From an uncultured Armatimonadota bacterium (GTDB lineage Bacteria > Armatimonadota > Armatimonadia > Armatimonadales > Armatimonadaceae): a DNA stretch of 7,150 bases. The DNA lies in NCBI GenBank assembly GCA_903881535.1, contig CAIRTT010000396.1, forward strand, positions 1 to 7,150. The letters run 5' to 3'. Made by a program: the position numbers and the translations under genes. This document shows, piece after piece, positions 1 to 5,887 of this stretch (positions are counted from its first letter, which is position 1; each line of letters begins with the position of its first letter). The notes beneath the pieces are model-generated. The model saw only the letters and a list, made by a program, of their open reading frames with translations. It searched no databases and was not told the DNA's origin.

Positions 1-1201
1 CAAACTGAACATATTCCGTAAAAATCCACGGCCGGTGCCCGACGAGTAGGGCCTCATTGACCAGATTCCACGGTGCCAGGAGTGCATCAACCGGCTTCTT
101 ACCTAGTCCAAACGCTGCCTGATCTGCAGCGTAACGAGCTGCATGTTCGGCCGTCCAATACTTGCCACCGAAAATTTGATAGAAATAAGGGTAAACCGGG
201 TTGCCTGTGTAGAGAAATGTCTTGATGTACCAAGGGCTACCGACAGCCAAGCCGAGCCCGCTCCAGATGGTTGCATGGCTTATTGTCGTTGCGAGCTGCG
301 TCTTTCGGATGAAAAATCCGTAAGAAAGCATCCCAGCGAGAATCATCCCCCAGAACAGCAAGACTGTCATCTTTGTTCCAAGGGCACATCCCATGAGGAC
401 TCCACTCAAGATAAGCATCTGCAATCGCTGCGATTGACTTGGTGTGGTCTCACCTTCCGTCTTCATCAAGAGAAGGAGAATTGAGAGCGATGTCCACACG
501 AAAAGTGTTGTTGCGATGTCCACATAGGCAACTGTCATCTCCCAAAAAACCATCGGGATGGCAAGTAACGCCCCGACCGAAATGAGGGGAGCAAACTTGC
601 TGTTTGGGATTAAGCGTCTCGATGTTGAATACACACTAACGGCAAGAGCAAGTCCGCAGAGTGTATGCAGCCACTTTGCTGCAGCTTCACTTCCAGCTGA
701 GAGCATCGCCATATAGCCAAGCTGCATCGTGAAAGGAAAATTCGAGTGATGGTCGTAGGGAATAAAGTGGATACGACCAGCTCTAAGCCACGTCCTTGGA
801 ACTGAAAAGTGATAGGAAAGCGTGTCCCATTCCAGCGTCCCTGGAGGTGCTGCGGCTGCGATACCAGCGGATAGGACCACAATCAGCACCAGTCCAAGTG
901 CTATGCCTCCATGAAGATTAAGCTTCGGAAGACTGACTTTCAGCTGTGGTTTCTCACGTGTCAAGCCGATAAGCCACGAGAGGACTCCAATGGCACAGAT
1001 GGTCCCCCAGATTGCCATCGGCCTTGCTTGGCCCGCAAGCCCGATTGACATTACTGCAAGTGGAAGGAGACCTGTTCCGACGGTCCATGCAATTGCTGTG
1101 CGCTCAAACGGCCGCCAAGCCCATGATGGTACTAGGAGGCGTCCGACCCCGATGGCTGAAAACGACCATGTCAGGATTGCAATTAGACTTATCAGTATCA
1201 T
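1..1201 (-). CDS. GT-C fold (GT39/ArnT-like) integral membrane glycosyltransferase, 3' end outside window
   Basis: The minus-strand reading frame is open from ATG at 1201 to the window edge, giving 400 residues with no stop, so the C-terminus is missing. The product is very hydrophobic, with roughly nine or more membrane segments (about 1-20, 38-58, 62-80, 99-119, 175-193, 203-220, 225-247, 262-300, 310-328). After the helix ending near 119 comes an acidic loop, EWDTLSYH (124-131), the place where GT-C enzymes using polyprenyl-phosphate sugars carry their catalytic Asp/Glu. A second conserved-looking acidic site, AYVD (225-228), and NPVYPYFY (334-341) also fit this superfamily. I infer transfer of a sugar from a lipid carrier on the outer face of the inner membrane; donor and acceptor are unknown. 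The start lies 18 bases after the methyltransferase stop, with only a weak Shine-Dalgarno, which suggests coupling to the upstream gene. The superfamily call is fairly safe; the exact family is not. Confidence 0.72.
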   Translation of the reverse strand, partial: MILISLIAILTWSFSAIGVGRLLVPSWAWRPFERTAIAWTVGTGLLPLAVMSIGLAGQARPMAIWGTICAIGVLSWLIGLTREKPQLKVSLPKLNLHGGIALGLVLIVVLSAGIAAAAPPGTLEWDTLSYHFSVPRTWLRAGRIHFIPYDHHSNFPFTMQLGYMAMLSAGSEAAAKWLHTLCGLALAVSVYSTSRRLIPNSKFAPLISVGALLAIPMVFWEMTVAYVDIATTLFVWTSLSILLLLMKTEGETTPSQSQRLQMLILSGVLMGCALGTKMTVLLFWGMILAGMLSYGFFIRKTQLATTISHATIWSGLGLAVGSPWYIKTFLYTGNPVYPYFYQIFGGKYWTAEHAARYAADQAAFGLGKKPVDALLAPWNLVNEALLVGHRPWIFTEYVQF

Positions 1202-1219
1202 TGGCTGTATATCCGGTAC

Positions 1220-2173
1220 CTATGCAGGCTTTTGCGCTGCAAGTTCCATCACTTCTCCCTGGATGACATCCCCAAGCATATCGGACAGGCGCTGCTGACC
1301 GATGAAGAGCTTGGTTCTTAGGCTTCCATCCTTGTCCGTAACTCCTGAGCCCGGATCATCATTGTCACCAAGAGGCCGTCCGGATACGGCGCGCATCGCA
1401 TAGCGAAGTGATTGGAGGCTATTTACGAGTGGCTGATAGTGGGTACTGTTCAGATAAAACCCTGATTCTTCGATGATCCGCTGCAGCGAGCGCGGGTTAA
1501 ACCCCCAGAAGTGCCGGGGCAAATCGAGTGCATACCAGCAAGACCCGAAGAAACTTGATTCTAGAGAGCCAGCATTTGGGACGGCAATGTACAGAATCCC
1601 ACCGGGTTTGAGAAGCGTATAGGCACGGTCAAGATCCTCCCGTGGGTTTCCTACATGTTCAAGACAATGGATGAATGAGATGACATCGAATTGTTCACCC
1701 TCAGTGAACGCATGTAGATCACCAATAAAAGGCTTTACGCCCGTCCGGCCATATGCGAGTTCAGCGGCGACAGGGTCTGTTTCAATGCCATTCACATCAA
1801 ATCCAGAGCGCTGCATCGCAGCCATTACCCGTCCATCCCCACAGCCAACATCGAGAAAACTGCCACCATTACGATCAGCTGTTTTTACGATCCGCTGCAC
1901 AATGTGATCGGCTGCATACTGCAGCCGTGTATTGAGGCCACTGTCACCAGCATCCCCTTCAGCACGCGCGTAGGTAATCGGCGCATAGTGCTTGGCCATC
2001 GTTTCATTAGATGGACGTGGATCGAGTCGTACGGTCCCACAGCGGATGCACTTGACAGCATGAAAACAGCGAGGCCCACCCAGCAAATGGTCGCCTGCAA
2101 GTCGCCAATGCTTCGCGCCACGCGTACCACACACACAACAAGACAGCGTTGTTTCGGCCCACCCCGTACTCAT
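1220..2173 (-). CDS. SAM-dependent class I methyltransferase with N-terminal zinc-finger (Methyltransf_23-like)
   Basis: This is a 317-residue protein. The N-terminus carries two CxxC knuckles (C12/C15 and C42/C45) of the kind that precedes the catalytic domain in many sugar and natural-product methyltransferases. The Rossmann SAM-binding domain follows: motif I FLDVGCGDGR (106-115), the acidic end of strand 2 at GIETDP (E131), FDVISFIHCLEHV (162-174) and LLKPGGILYIAVPN (187-200). The C-terminal 90 residues are not membrane-spanning and end in a degenerate 'LGD..' tail common in this family. The substrate is unknown; the neighbouring lipid-linked glycosyltransferase makes a cell-surface glycan or secondary metabolite sugar a reasonable guess. 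The start ATG overlaps the upstream stop as ATGA, with GGATGG (2180-2185) as a possible Shine-Dalgarno, so translation is probably coupled. It is too short for the full deoxysugar C-methyltransferases of the TylCIII/NovU type, which have an additional C-terminal domain. Confidence 0.85.
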   Translation of the reverse strand: MSTGWAETTLSCCVCGTRGAKHWRLAGDHLLGGPRCFHAVKCIRCGTVRLDPRPSNETMAKHYAPITYARAEGDAGDSGLNTRLQYAADHIVQRIVKTADRNGGSFLDVGCGDGRVMAAMQRSGFDVNGIETDPVAAELAYGRTGVKPFIGDLHAFTEGEQFDVISFIHCLEHVGNPREDLDRAYTLLKPGGILYIAVPNAGSLESSFFGSCWYALDLPRHFWGFNPRSLQRIIEESGFYLNSTHYQPLVNSLQSLRYAMRAVSGRPLGDNDDPGSGVTDKDGSLRTKLFIGQQRLSDMLGDVIQGEVMELAAQKPA

Positions 2174-2907
2174 TCTGTACCATCCAATGCAATCATCGAA
2201 TAATCCACAAGCGCTGAACCATCAAACGTGGCCATTCCGGCAAATCTTCCAAACGACCCCGCTTGCAAGATTGGAATACCATTCACGACTTCGGGCATTG
2301 TGTGCAGCCTGTGCGAGTGCCCACTGACAATGATATCGACATCAGGCACAGCCTCTGCCAATGCTCTATCAGCAGCGATACCGATGTGTGTCAGCGCGAT
2401 GAGAACATCTACTTGGGATCGAATGGTCTGTGAAATGGACTTGATAGTGTCAATCGGTGGTTCGAAGACCGTATCCCACGCGATTGACATTTTGGAGCGT
2501 CGGGTCACCATCGGAATTGTGACGCCAACCACTCCAATCTTTAGTCCGGCCCTATCCACGCAGACATGAGAGGTGAAAGGTAGAGAAGCGGTCCCGTTTT
2601 TACAAATCTGATTCGCAGACAAGATAGGACATGGAGCTCCGGCAAGCTTTCCACGAACCACGGATAACATCGGGTGTGTTTCCCGGTTTCCAACCGTGAT
2701 GGCATCATAGCCAACCCGGCGCATTTCGTCCCAAATGCGTTCCTGTCCGATACTTACACCAAGATTACCTGCTTTTATACAATCGCCCGCATCCAAGACT
2801 AGGTGTGGATACGGGCATGATTGAACAATCCCGATGAGGCGATTGACAGCGTTGGGGGACAGCCGGTCATGAAAATCATTGGTGTGGATGATCCCCCATT
2901 TACACAT
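2170..2907 (-). CDS. 5'-nucleotidase/UshA-type metallophosphoesterase, catalytic domain only
   Basis: This is a 245-residue calcineurin-like phosphoesterase. Metal-site motifs appear in order: HTNDFHDRL (D11, H13), DAGD (D42), GN (N74), LTHIG (H174) and SGHSHRLH (H197, H199). This is the layout of the N-terminal domain of UshA-like 5'-nucleotidases and cyclic phosphodiesterases. Two things differ. The C-terminal nucleotide-recognition domain of UshA (about 250 more residues) is absent. The usual GNH(E/D)xxD segment reads GNRETH (73-78), so the histidine that helps stabilise the transition state is arginine (R75) and the partner acid is histidine (H78). No signal peptide is visible, so it is probably cytoplasmic. 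It could hydrolyse a phosphomonoester or cyclic phosphodiester with altered chemistry; the substrate is unknown. Its ATG overlaps the der stop by one base (TAATG), with AAGGA at 2917-2921 nine bases upstream, so it should be co-translated with der. Confidence 0.82.
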   Translation of the reverse strand: MCKWGIIHTNDFHDRLSPNAVNRLIGIVQSCPYPHLVLDAGDCIKAGNLGVSIGQERIWDEMRRVGYDAITVGNRETHPMLSVVRGKLAGAPCPILSANQICKNGTASLPFTSHVCVDRAGLKIGVVGVTIPMVTRRSKMSIAWDTVFEPPIDTIKSISQTIRSQVDVLIALTHIGIAADRALAEAVPDVDIIVSGHSHRLHTMPEVVNGIPILQAGSFGRFAGMATFDGSALVDYSMIALDGTE

Positions 2908-4259
2908 TAATCTTCGTCCTTGCCATTGGACTTACGCGCAATAATCTTGACAGGAGTTCCCTGGAATGCGACGTGTTTACGTAGCTGATTCTCCAAATAT
3001 CGAAGATACGTAAAGTGCAGACTTTCAGGATCATTGACCTTTAGGATAATCGTCGGAGGTTTAACGGAAACCATCGTTGCGTATCGCAGCTTCAGCGTGT
3101 GGCCCTTGTGGCTGGTTGGGCGTGCATCCACCGCATCACGGAATATACGGTTCAGTTCACCGGTCGTAATACGCATCGCGTTCGCATCTGCCGCATCAAG
3201 GCATGCTTCAATCAGCGGACCGATACCACTACATGCCTTTGCAGAACAAAATGCAACAGGCGCGTAGCTGACATAAGGCATTTCATCGCGAATGTGCTGC
3301 GTGACAGCGGTCATCGGTGCTTTTTGAGGATACGTAGCCAAGGCTTTCGCCCGTCCAAGATCCCACTTATTGACAGCGATTACGGCTGCTTTACCTTCTT
3401 CATGTGCGAAACCAGCGACGCGCTTGTCTCCATCAAGGAGACCTTCGATGCTATCTACAACCGTGATCGCAACGTCGCAGCGTTCAATCGCACGCGTAGC
3501 TCGGAGCACAGAGTAGTACTCAACCGTCCCTTGAATTTTCCCAGCGCGGCGGATACCTGCGGTATCAACGAGAACAATCTTACGCCCATCCCATTCGAAT
3601 GGAGTATCAACGGCATCGCGCGTGGTACCCGCAATAGGACTTACAATCGCACGCTCTTCACCAAGAATCGCATTCAACATCGATGACTTGCCAACATTTG
3701 GCCGTCCGACAAGAGCGATACGAACGACATCACTTTCGATTTGTAGCTCTGGAACCATCGCTGGAAATGCTTCCACGATGTCATCTAGCAAGTCCGCAAC
3801 ACCACGACCACCGAGCGCACTGATTGGATAAATCTCACCAAGTCCAAGGGAATAGAACTCGGATGCATCCTGTGCCCTTTTTATGTTGTCGGCCTTATTA
3901 ATAGCGAGGAACATCGGAGTCCCCTGCGCTCGGCGGAGCTGATTAGCGAGCTCGATGTCGTTCGGTGTTACGCCTTGGGTCGCATCACAGACAATGAGAA
4001 TGACATCCGCTTCCTCCATTGCGACTTCGGCCTGAATTCGGATCTGAACCTGCATTGGGTCTTCAGCATCCATAGAGATACCACCGGTATCGATGAGGGT
4101 GTACTCTCGCCCGTTCCATTCACCATCTGCGTAGAGGCGATCACGGGTGATACCTGGGGTGTCCTCCACAATGGCGATACGTCGCCCTGTAAGGCGGTTG
4201 AATAAAGTGGACTTGCCGACATTCGGTCGGCCAACTACTGCTACGATGGGCTTTGGCAT
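2907..4259 (-). CDS. der: Ribosome biogenesis GTPase Der (EngA), double GTPase
   Basis: Der is the tandem-GTPase factor that matures the 50S ribosomal subunit. The first G domain shows GRPNVGKST (10-18), TRDR (38-41), DTGG (57-60), NKAD (121-124) and SAL (147-149). The second shows GRPNVGKSS (185-193), GTTRD (211-215), DTAG (232-235), NKWD (297-300) and SAK (339-341). The C-terminal KH-like domain (about 355-440) includes the typical NDPESLHFTYLRYLENQLR. At 450 residues it is of usual length and all nucleotide-binding motifs are intact. I chose ATG 4259 because it is preceded by a strong GGGAGG Shine-Dalgarno with six bases of spacing and because the family begins with a few residues before the P-loop. 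The in-frame ATG at 4307 would add 16 residues unlike the family. Der is first in an operon with the metallophosphoesterase, methyltransferase and glycosyltransferase genes, and is divergent from the porin gene. Confidence 0.97.
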   Translation of the reverse strand: MPKPIVAVVGRPNVGKSTLFNRLTGRRIAIVEDTPGITRDRLYADGEWNGREYTLIDTGGISMDAEDPMQVQIRIQAEVAMEEADVILIVCDATQGVTPNDIELANQLRRAQGTPMFLAINKADNIKRAQDASEFYSLGLGEIYPISALGGRGVADLLDDIVEAFPAMVPELQIESDVVRIALVGRPNVGKSSMLNAILGEERAIVSPIAGTTRDAVDTPFEWDGRKIVLVDTAGIRRAGKIQGTVEYYSVLRATRAIERCDVAITVVDSIEGLLDGDKRVAGFAHEEGKAAVIAVNKWDLGRAKALATYPQKAPMTAVTQHIRDEMPYVSYAPVAFCSAKACSGIGPLIEACLDAADANAMRITTGELNRIFRDAVDARPTSHKGHTLKLRYATMVSVKPPTIILKVNDPESLHFTYLRYLENQLRKHVAFQGTPVKIIARKSNGKDED

Positions 4260-4365
4260 CGATTTCCTCCCGAGAGTACGGCTAATTTTGGCGTGGCAGT
4301 GTACCACGTTGGATGCATCAAAGGATGTGTGAAACCTCCGGGGATGTTCGACTGTCTATTCCACC
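4260..4365. promoter_or_regulatory. Divergent intergenic region between der operon and porin gene
   Basis: These 106 bases separate the der start (minus) from the porin start (plus), so both promoters should lie here or overlap the gene ends. On the minus strand TACACT (4298-4303) resembles a -10 box for der, but I find no good -35 at 16-18 bases. For the porin no convincing sigma70 pair is seen; TCTATT (4355-4360) is a poor -10 candidate only five bases before the GTG. A perfect 8-base palindrome, GATGCATC (4312-4319), sits in the middle and could be an operator or chance. The region as a promoter carrier is inferred from gene orientation; the individual boxes are weak. Confidence 0.4.
4266..4271 (-). 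promoter_or_regulatory. Strong Shine-Dalgarno site of der
   Basis: The minus strand reads GGGAGG here, six bases before ATG 4259. This near-perfect ribosome binding site decides the der start in favour of 4259 over the in-frame ATG at 4307, which lacks such a site. Confidence 0.85.
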
Positions 4366-5541
4366 GTGAACACAACCCACGGGCGATCGGCTACTTGCGG
4401 ACTGGCAGTTATGGCAGTACTTGCGATGGTCGCTGCGACAGCTTCTTCAGCGCCTCCACCACCGCCCGAACGGCCAAATTACTTTGCGCTTTACCCACCA
4501 CCGGACACCAAACGCGAGGTGCCATCGCTGGCATTTCCAGCCACAAGTACGCGTCATCCGGACTTGTTTTCACCGGTACCCTACTTCAAACGAAAATTCA
4601 ATCTCCTGACCGATTTGTCGCTTGACTTCCGGGCTGTGGATGGTCACTTTCCTACGCCGGTAGAAGCGTTGGCAGGCGTCCGCTTTACGGTTGATGGCAT
4701 TGTCGCCAACCCAAAGTCAGGCAATGAACAGGGTGGCATCCGCCTTCAGGTCGTGCGGGAATCGTACGAATCGACAGACCGTATTGTCACATCAGAGCTG
4801 TACGGCCATTACCGCTTTGAGCTGCCAGGAGCGACCGCAACAGCACGGGCGGGGCAGTTTGTCCTGCCGTTCGGATTATCAGCGGTGTACGACACATCGA
4901 TGCATCCCTTCGCTAGTCTTTACAGTGAATCGATTGGCATCCGGATTGACCGCGGAGCAATGATTGAAGGTGAGTTTGGCCCGTTCCACTATGCCGGCAG
5001 CATTACGACCGGGACCGGTCCAAATGCCGACCATGCATACACCAAGACAGTTCTTTCGGCGAGGCTTGACAGGCACTTCCTGACACAATCCGGGCGAATA
5101 CAAATTGGCGGGTCAATGCTGACGGGACGTTTACCAGACAATGGCCCGTTCACCCAAAATTTCCTCTCCGGGAGCACGCAAGCATCACAAACCATTGTAA
5201 AGTCCCGCTTTGCAGCCGATGCACAGTATTTCGTTGGGAAGTACGCAGCCCGGGGTGAAGTCGTGTTTGGCGCAGATGAAGAAGCTCCTGTTTGGGGATT
5301 CTACGTCGATGGACGGATGGGCATTTCAGCCCACGAGGGACTTTACGCAGCGGTTAAGCGCTGGGACTATCGGAACCAACCACTGTCAAAATTTGAGTCG
5401 GCAATCGGATACGAGCGAACCGCTGGAAGGCACCTAACGTTTCGAGCCCTCTGTATTCTGTCGCGCGTCGACCCACTGGATGGACCAAACCGAACGTTAG
5501 TCACACGTACTACAGTACTACAGAGTTTTTGGAAGTTCTGA
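4366..5541 (+). CDS. Secreted outer-membrane beta-barrel protein, phosphate-selective-porin-like
   Basis: This is a 391-residue protein. Residues 1-29 look like a Sec signal peptide: an n-region with R7, a hydrophobic core GLAVMAVLAMVAA (12-24) and a possible AxA cleavage near ATA/SS. A proline-rich stretch follows (30-34 is PPPPP, then PPP at 44-46), an extended segment to about 80, then alternating strands to the end. The segments ARAGQFVLPFGL (160-171), IDRGAMIEGEFGPFHYAGSITTGTG (about 194-218, strands of the barrel) and a long C-terminal strand region ending in FWKF resemble OprP/OprO-type porins, and the terminal Phe is the usual outer-membrane assembly signal. It would form a diffusion channel; the solute is unknown. 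The start is GTG: a stop at 4330 leaves no other upstream start, and the next in-frame ATG (4411) would lose the charged n-region. No Shine-Dalgarno is visible. It stands alone on the plus strand. The barrel call is firm; the subfamily is tentative. Confidence 0.72.
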   Translation: MNTTHGRSATCGLAVMAVLAMVAATASSAPPPPPERPNYFALYPPPDTKREVPSLAFPATSTRHPDLFSPVPYFKRKFNLLTDLSLDFRAVDGHFPTPVEALAGVRFTVDGIVANPKSGNEQGGIRLQVVRESYESTDRIVTSELYGHYRFELPGATATARAGQFVLPFGLSAVYDTSMHPFASLYSESIGIRIDRGAMIEGEFGPFHYAGSITTGTGPNADHAYTKTVLSARLDRHFLTQSGRIQIGGSMLTGRLPDNGPFTQNFLSGSTQASQTIVKSRFAADAQYFVGKYAARGEVVFGADEEAPVWGFYVDGRMGISAHEGLYAAVKRWDYRNQPLSKFESAIGYERTAGRHLTFRALCILSRVDPLDGPNRTLVTRTTVLQSFWKF

Positions 5542-5574
5542 GGCAGGCTGCACGACCTAGAAGGTGACCCAAGC

Positions 5575-5886
5575 TTAAAGTGCTGCACCGCACTTGGTAC
5601 AGGGTTTATATGGTGATGCTATAAATGCGCCGCATACGCTGCAGTAGCCGGATTTGTCAGGGAGCGTCTCTTCTCCACCTTCCGGCATTGGATCGCCTTC
5701 AAACAGCTTTGAGAGGTCATACCGATCTTGGCGGGACTGCCGAACCGTGACAATCCCATACCAAACGCCAACAATGCCGCTGACGATGACTATCACACCA
5801 TAGACCCGAGTCGCCGGGCTCAGGAGAAATGCGGTGCCCATCACAACAAGGACGCATCCGGCTATCAGCCCAAGATACTGGCGCAC
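5575..5886 (-). CDS. Small membrane protein with two helices and C-terminal zinc ribbon, function unknown
   Basis: I do not recognise a named family for this 103-residue protein. It has two hydrophobic helices (about 4-22 and 28-48), a short basic stretch after the second (R49, R52, R55), an acidic and proline-containing linker (56-80), then a zinc-ribbon-like end with C82/C85 and C96/C99 in CxxC pairs. The basic stretch after helix two suggests both termini face the cytoplasm, putting the ribbon inside the cell. The start is GTG, one base after the purB stop codon, with AAAGGA (5898-5903) eleven bases before it, so it is almost certainly translated from the purB message. Such tiny membrane-anchored zinc ribbons are common hypothetical proteins; a role in binding a partner protein or nucleic acid at the membrane is possible but not shown. 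It ends 33 bases from the convergent porin gene. Confidence 0.75.
   Translation of the reverse strand: MRQYLGLIAGCVLVVMGTAFLLSPATRVYGVIVIVSGIVGVWYGIVTVRQSRQDRYDLSKLFEGDPMPEGGEETLPDKSGYCSVCGAFIASPYKPCTKCGAAL
5578..5595. repeat. Short inverted repeat at the convergent gene ends
   Basis: AAGTGC and GCACTT form a perfect six-base stem around a six-base loop (TGCACC). It lies over the last codons of the zinc-ribbon gene, just past the porin stop, where a bidirectional terminator would be expected. There is no T-run on the porin side and only a short TTTAAGCTT on the other, so terminator function is doubtful. Confidence 0.25.
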
Positions 5887-5887
5887 G

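Noticed and set aside
143..484. 113-codon open frame on the plus strand
   Set aside because: It is antisense to the membrane glycosyltransferase, which is open for 400 codons with clear membrane segments and GT-C motifs.
610..882. 90-codon open frame on the minus strand
   Set aside because: It is in a different frame inside the glycosyltransferase gene; it has no recognisable domain and conflicts with the longer coding frame.
3099..3686. 195-codon open frame on the plus strand
   Set aside because: It lies wholly antisense to der, whose protein motifs are unmistakable; the translation is low-complexity in composition, rich in Arg/Cys/Asn, with no domain, and no ribosome site was seen.
4260..4307. 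Upstream in-frame ATG (4307) as start of der
   Set aside because: It would add 16 residues not typical of Der and lacks a ribosome site, whereas ATG 4259 has GGGAGG at ideal spacing.
4293..4625. 110-codon open frame on the plus strand, with an ATG after CCGGGG at 4344
   Set aside because: It overlaps the porin start in another frame, has no domain, and does not encode a signal peptide; the porin frame is clearly the coding one.
5542..5574. Possible strong terminator between the convergent genes
   Set aside because: Only a four-base stem (ACCT/AGGT) is found and there is no T-run, so no intrinsic terminator can be supported in this gap.
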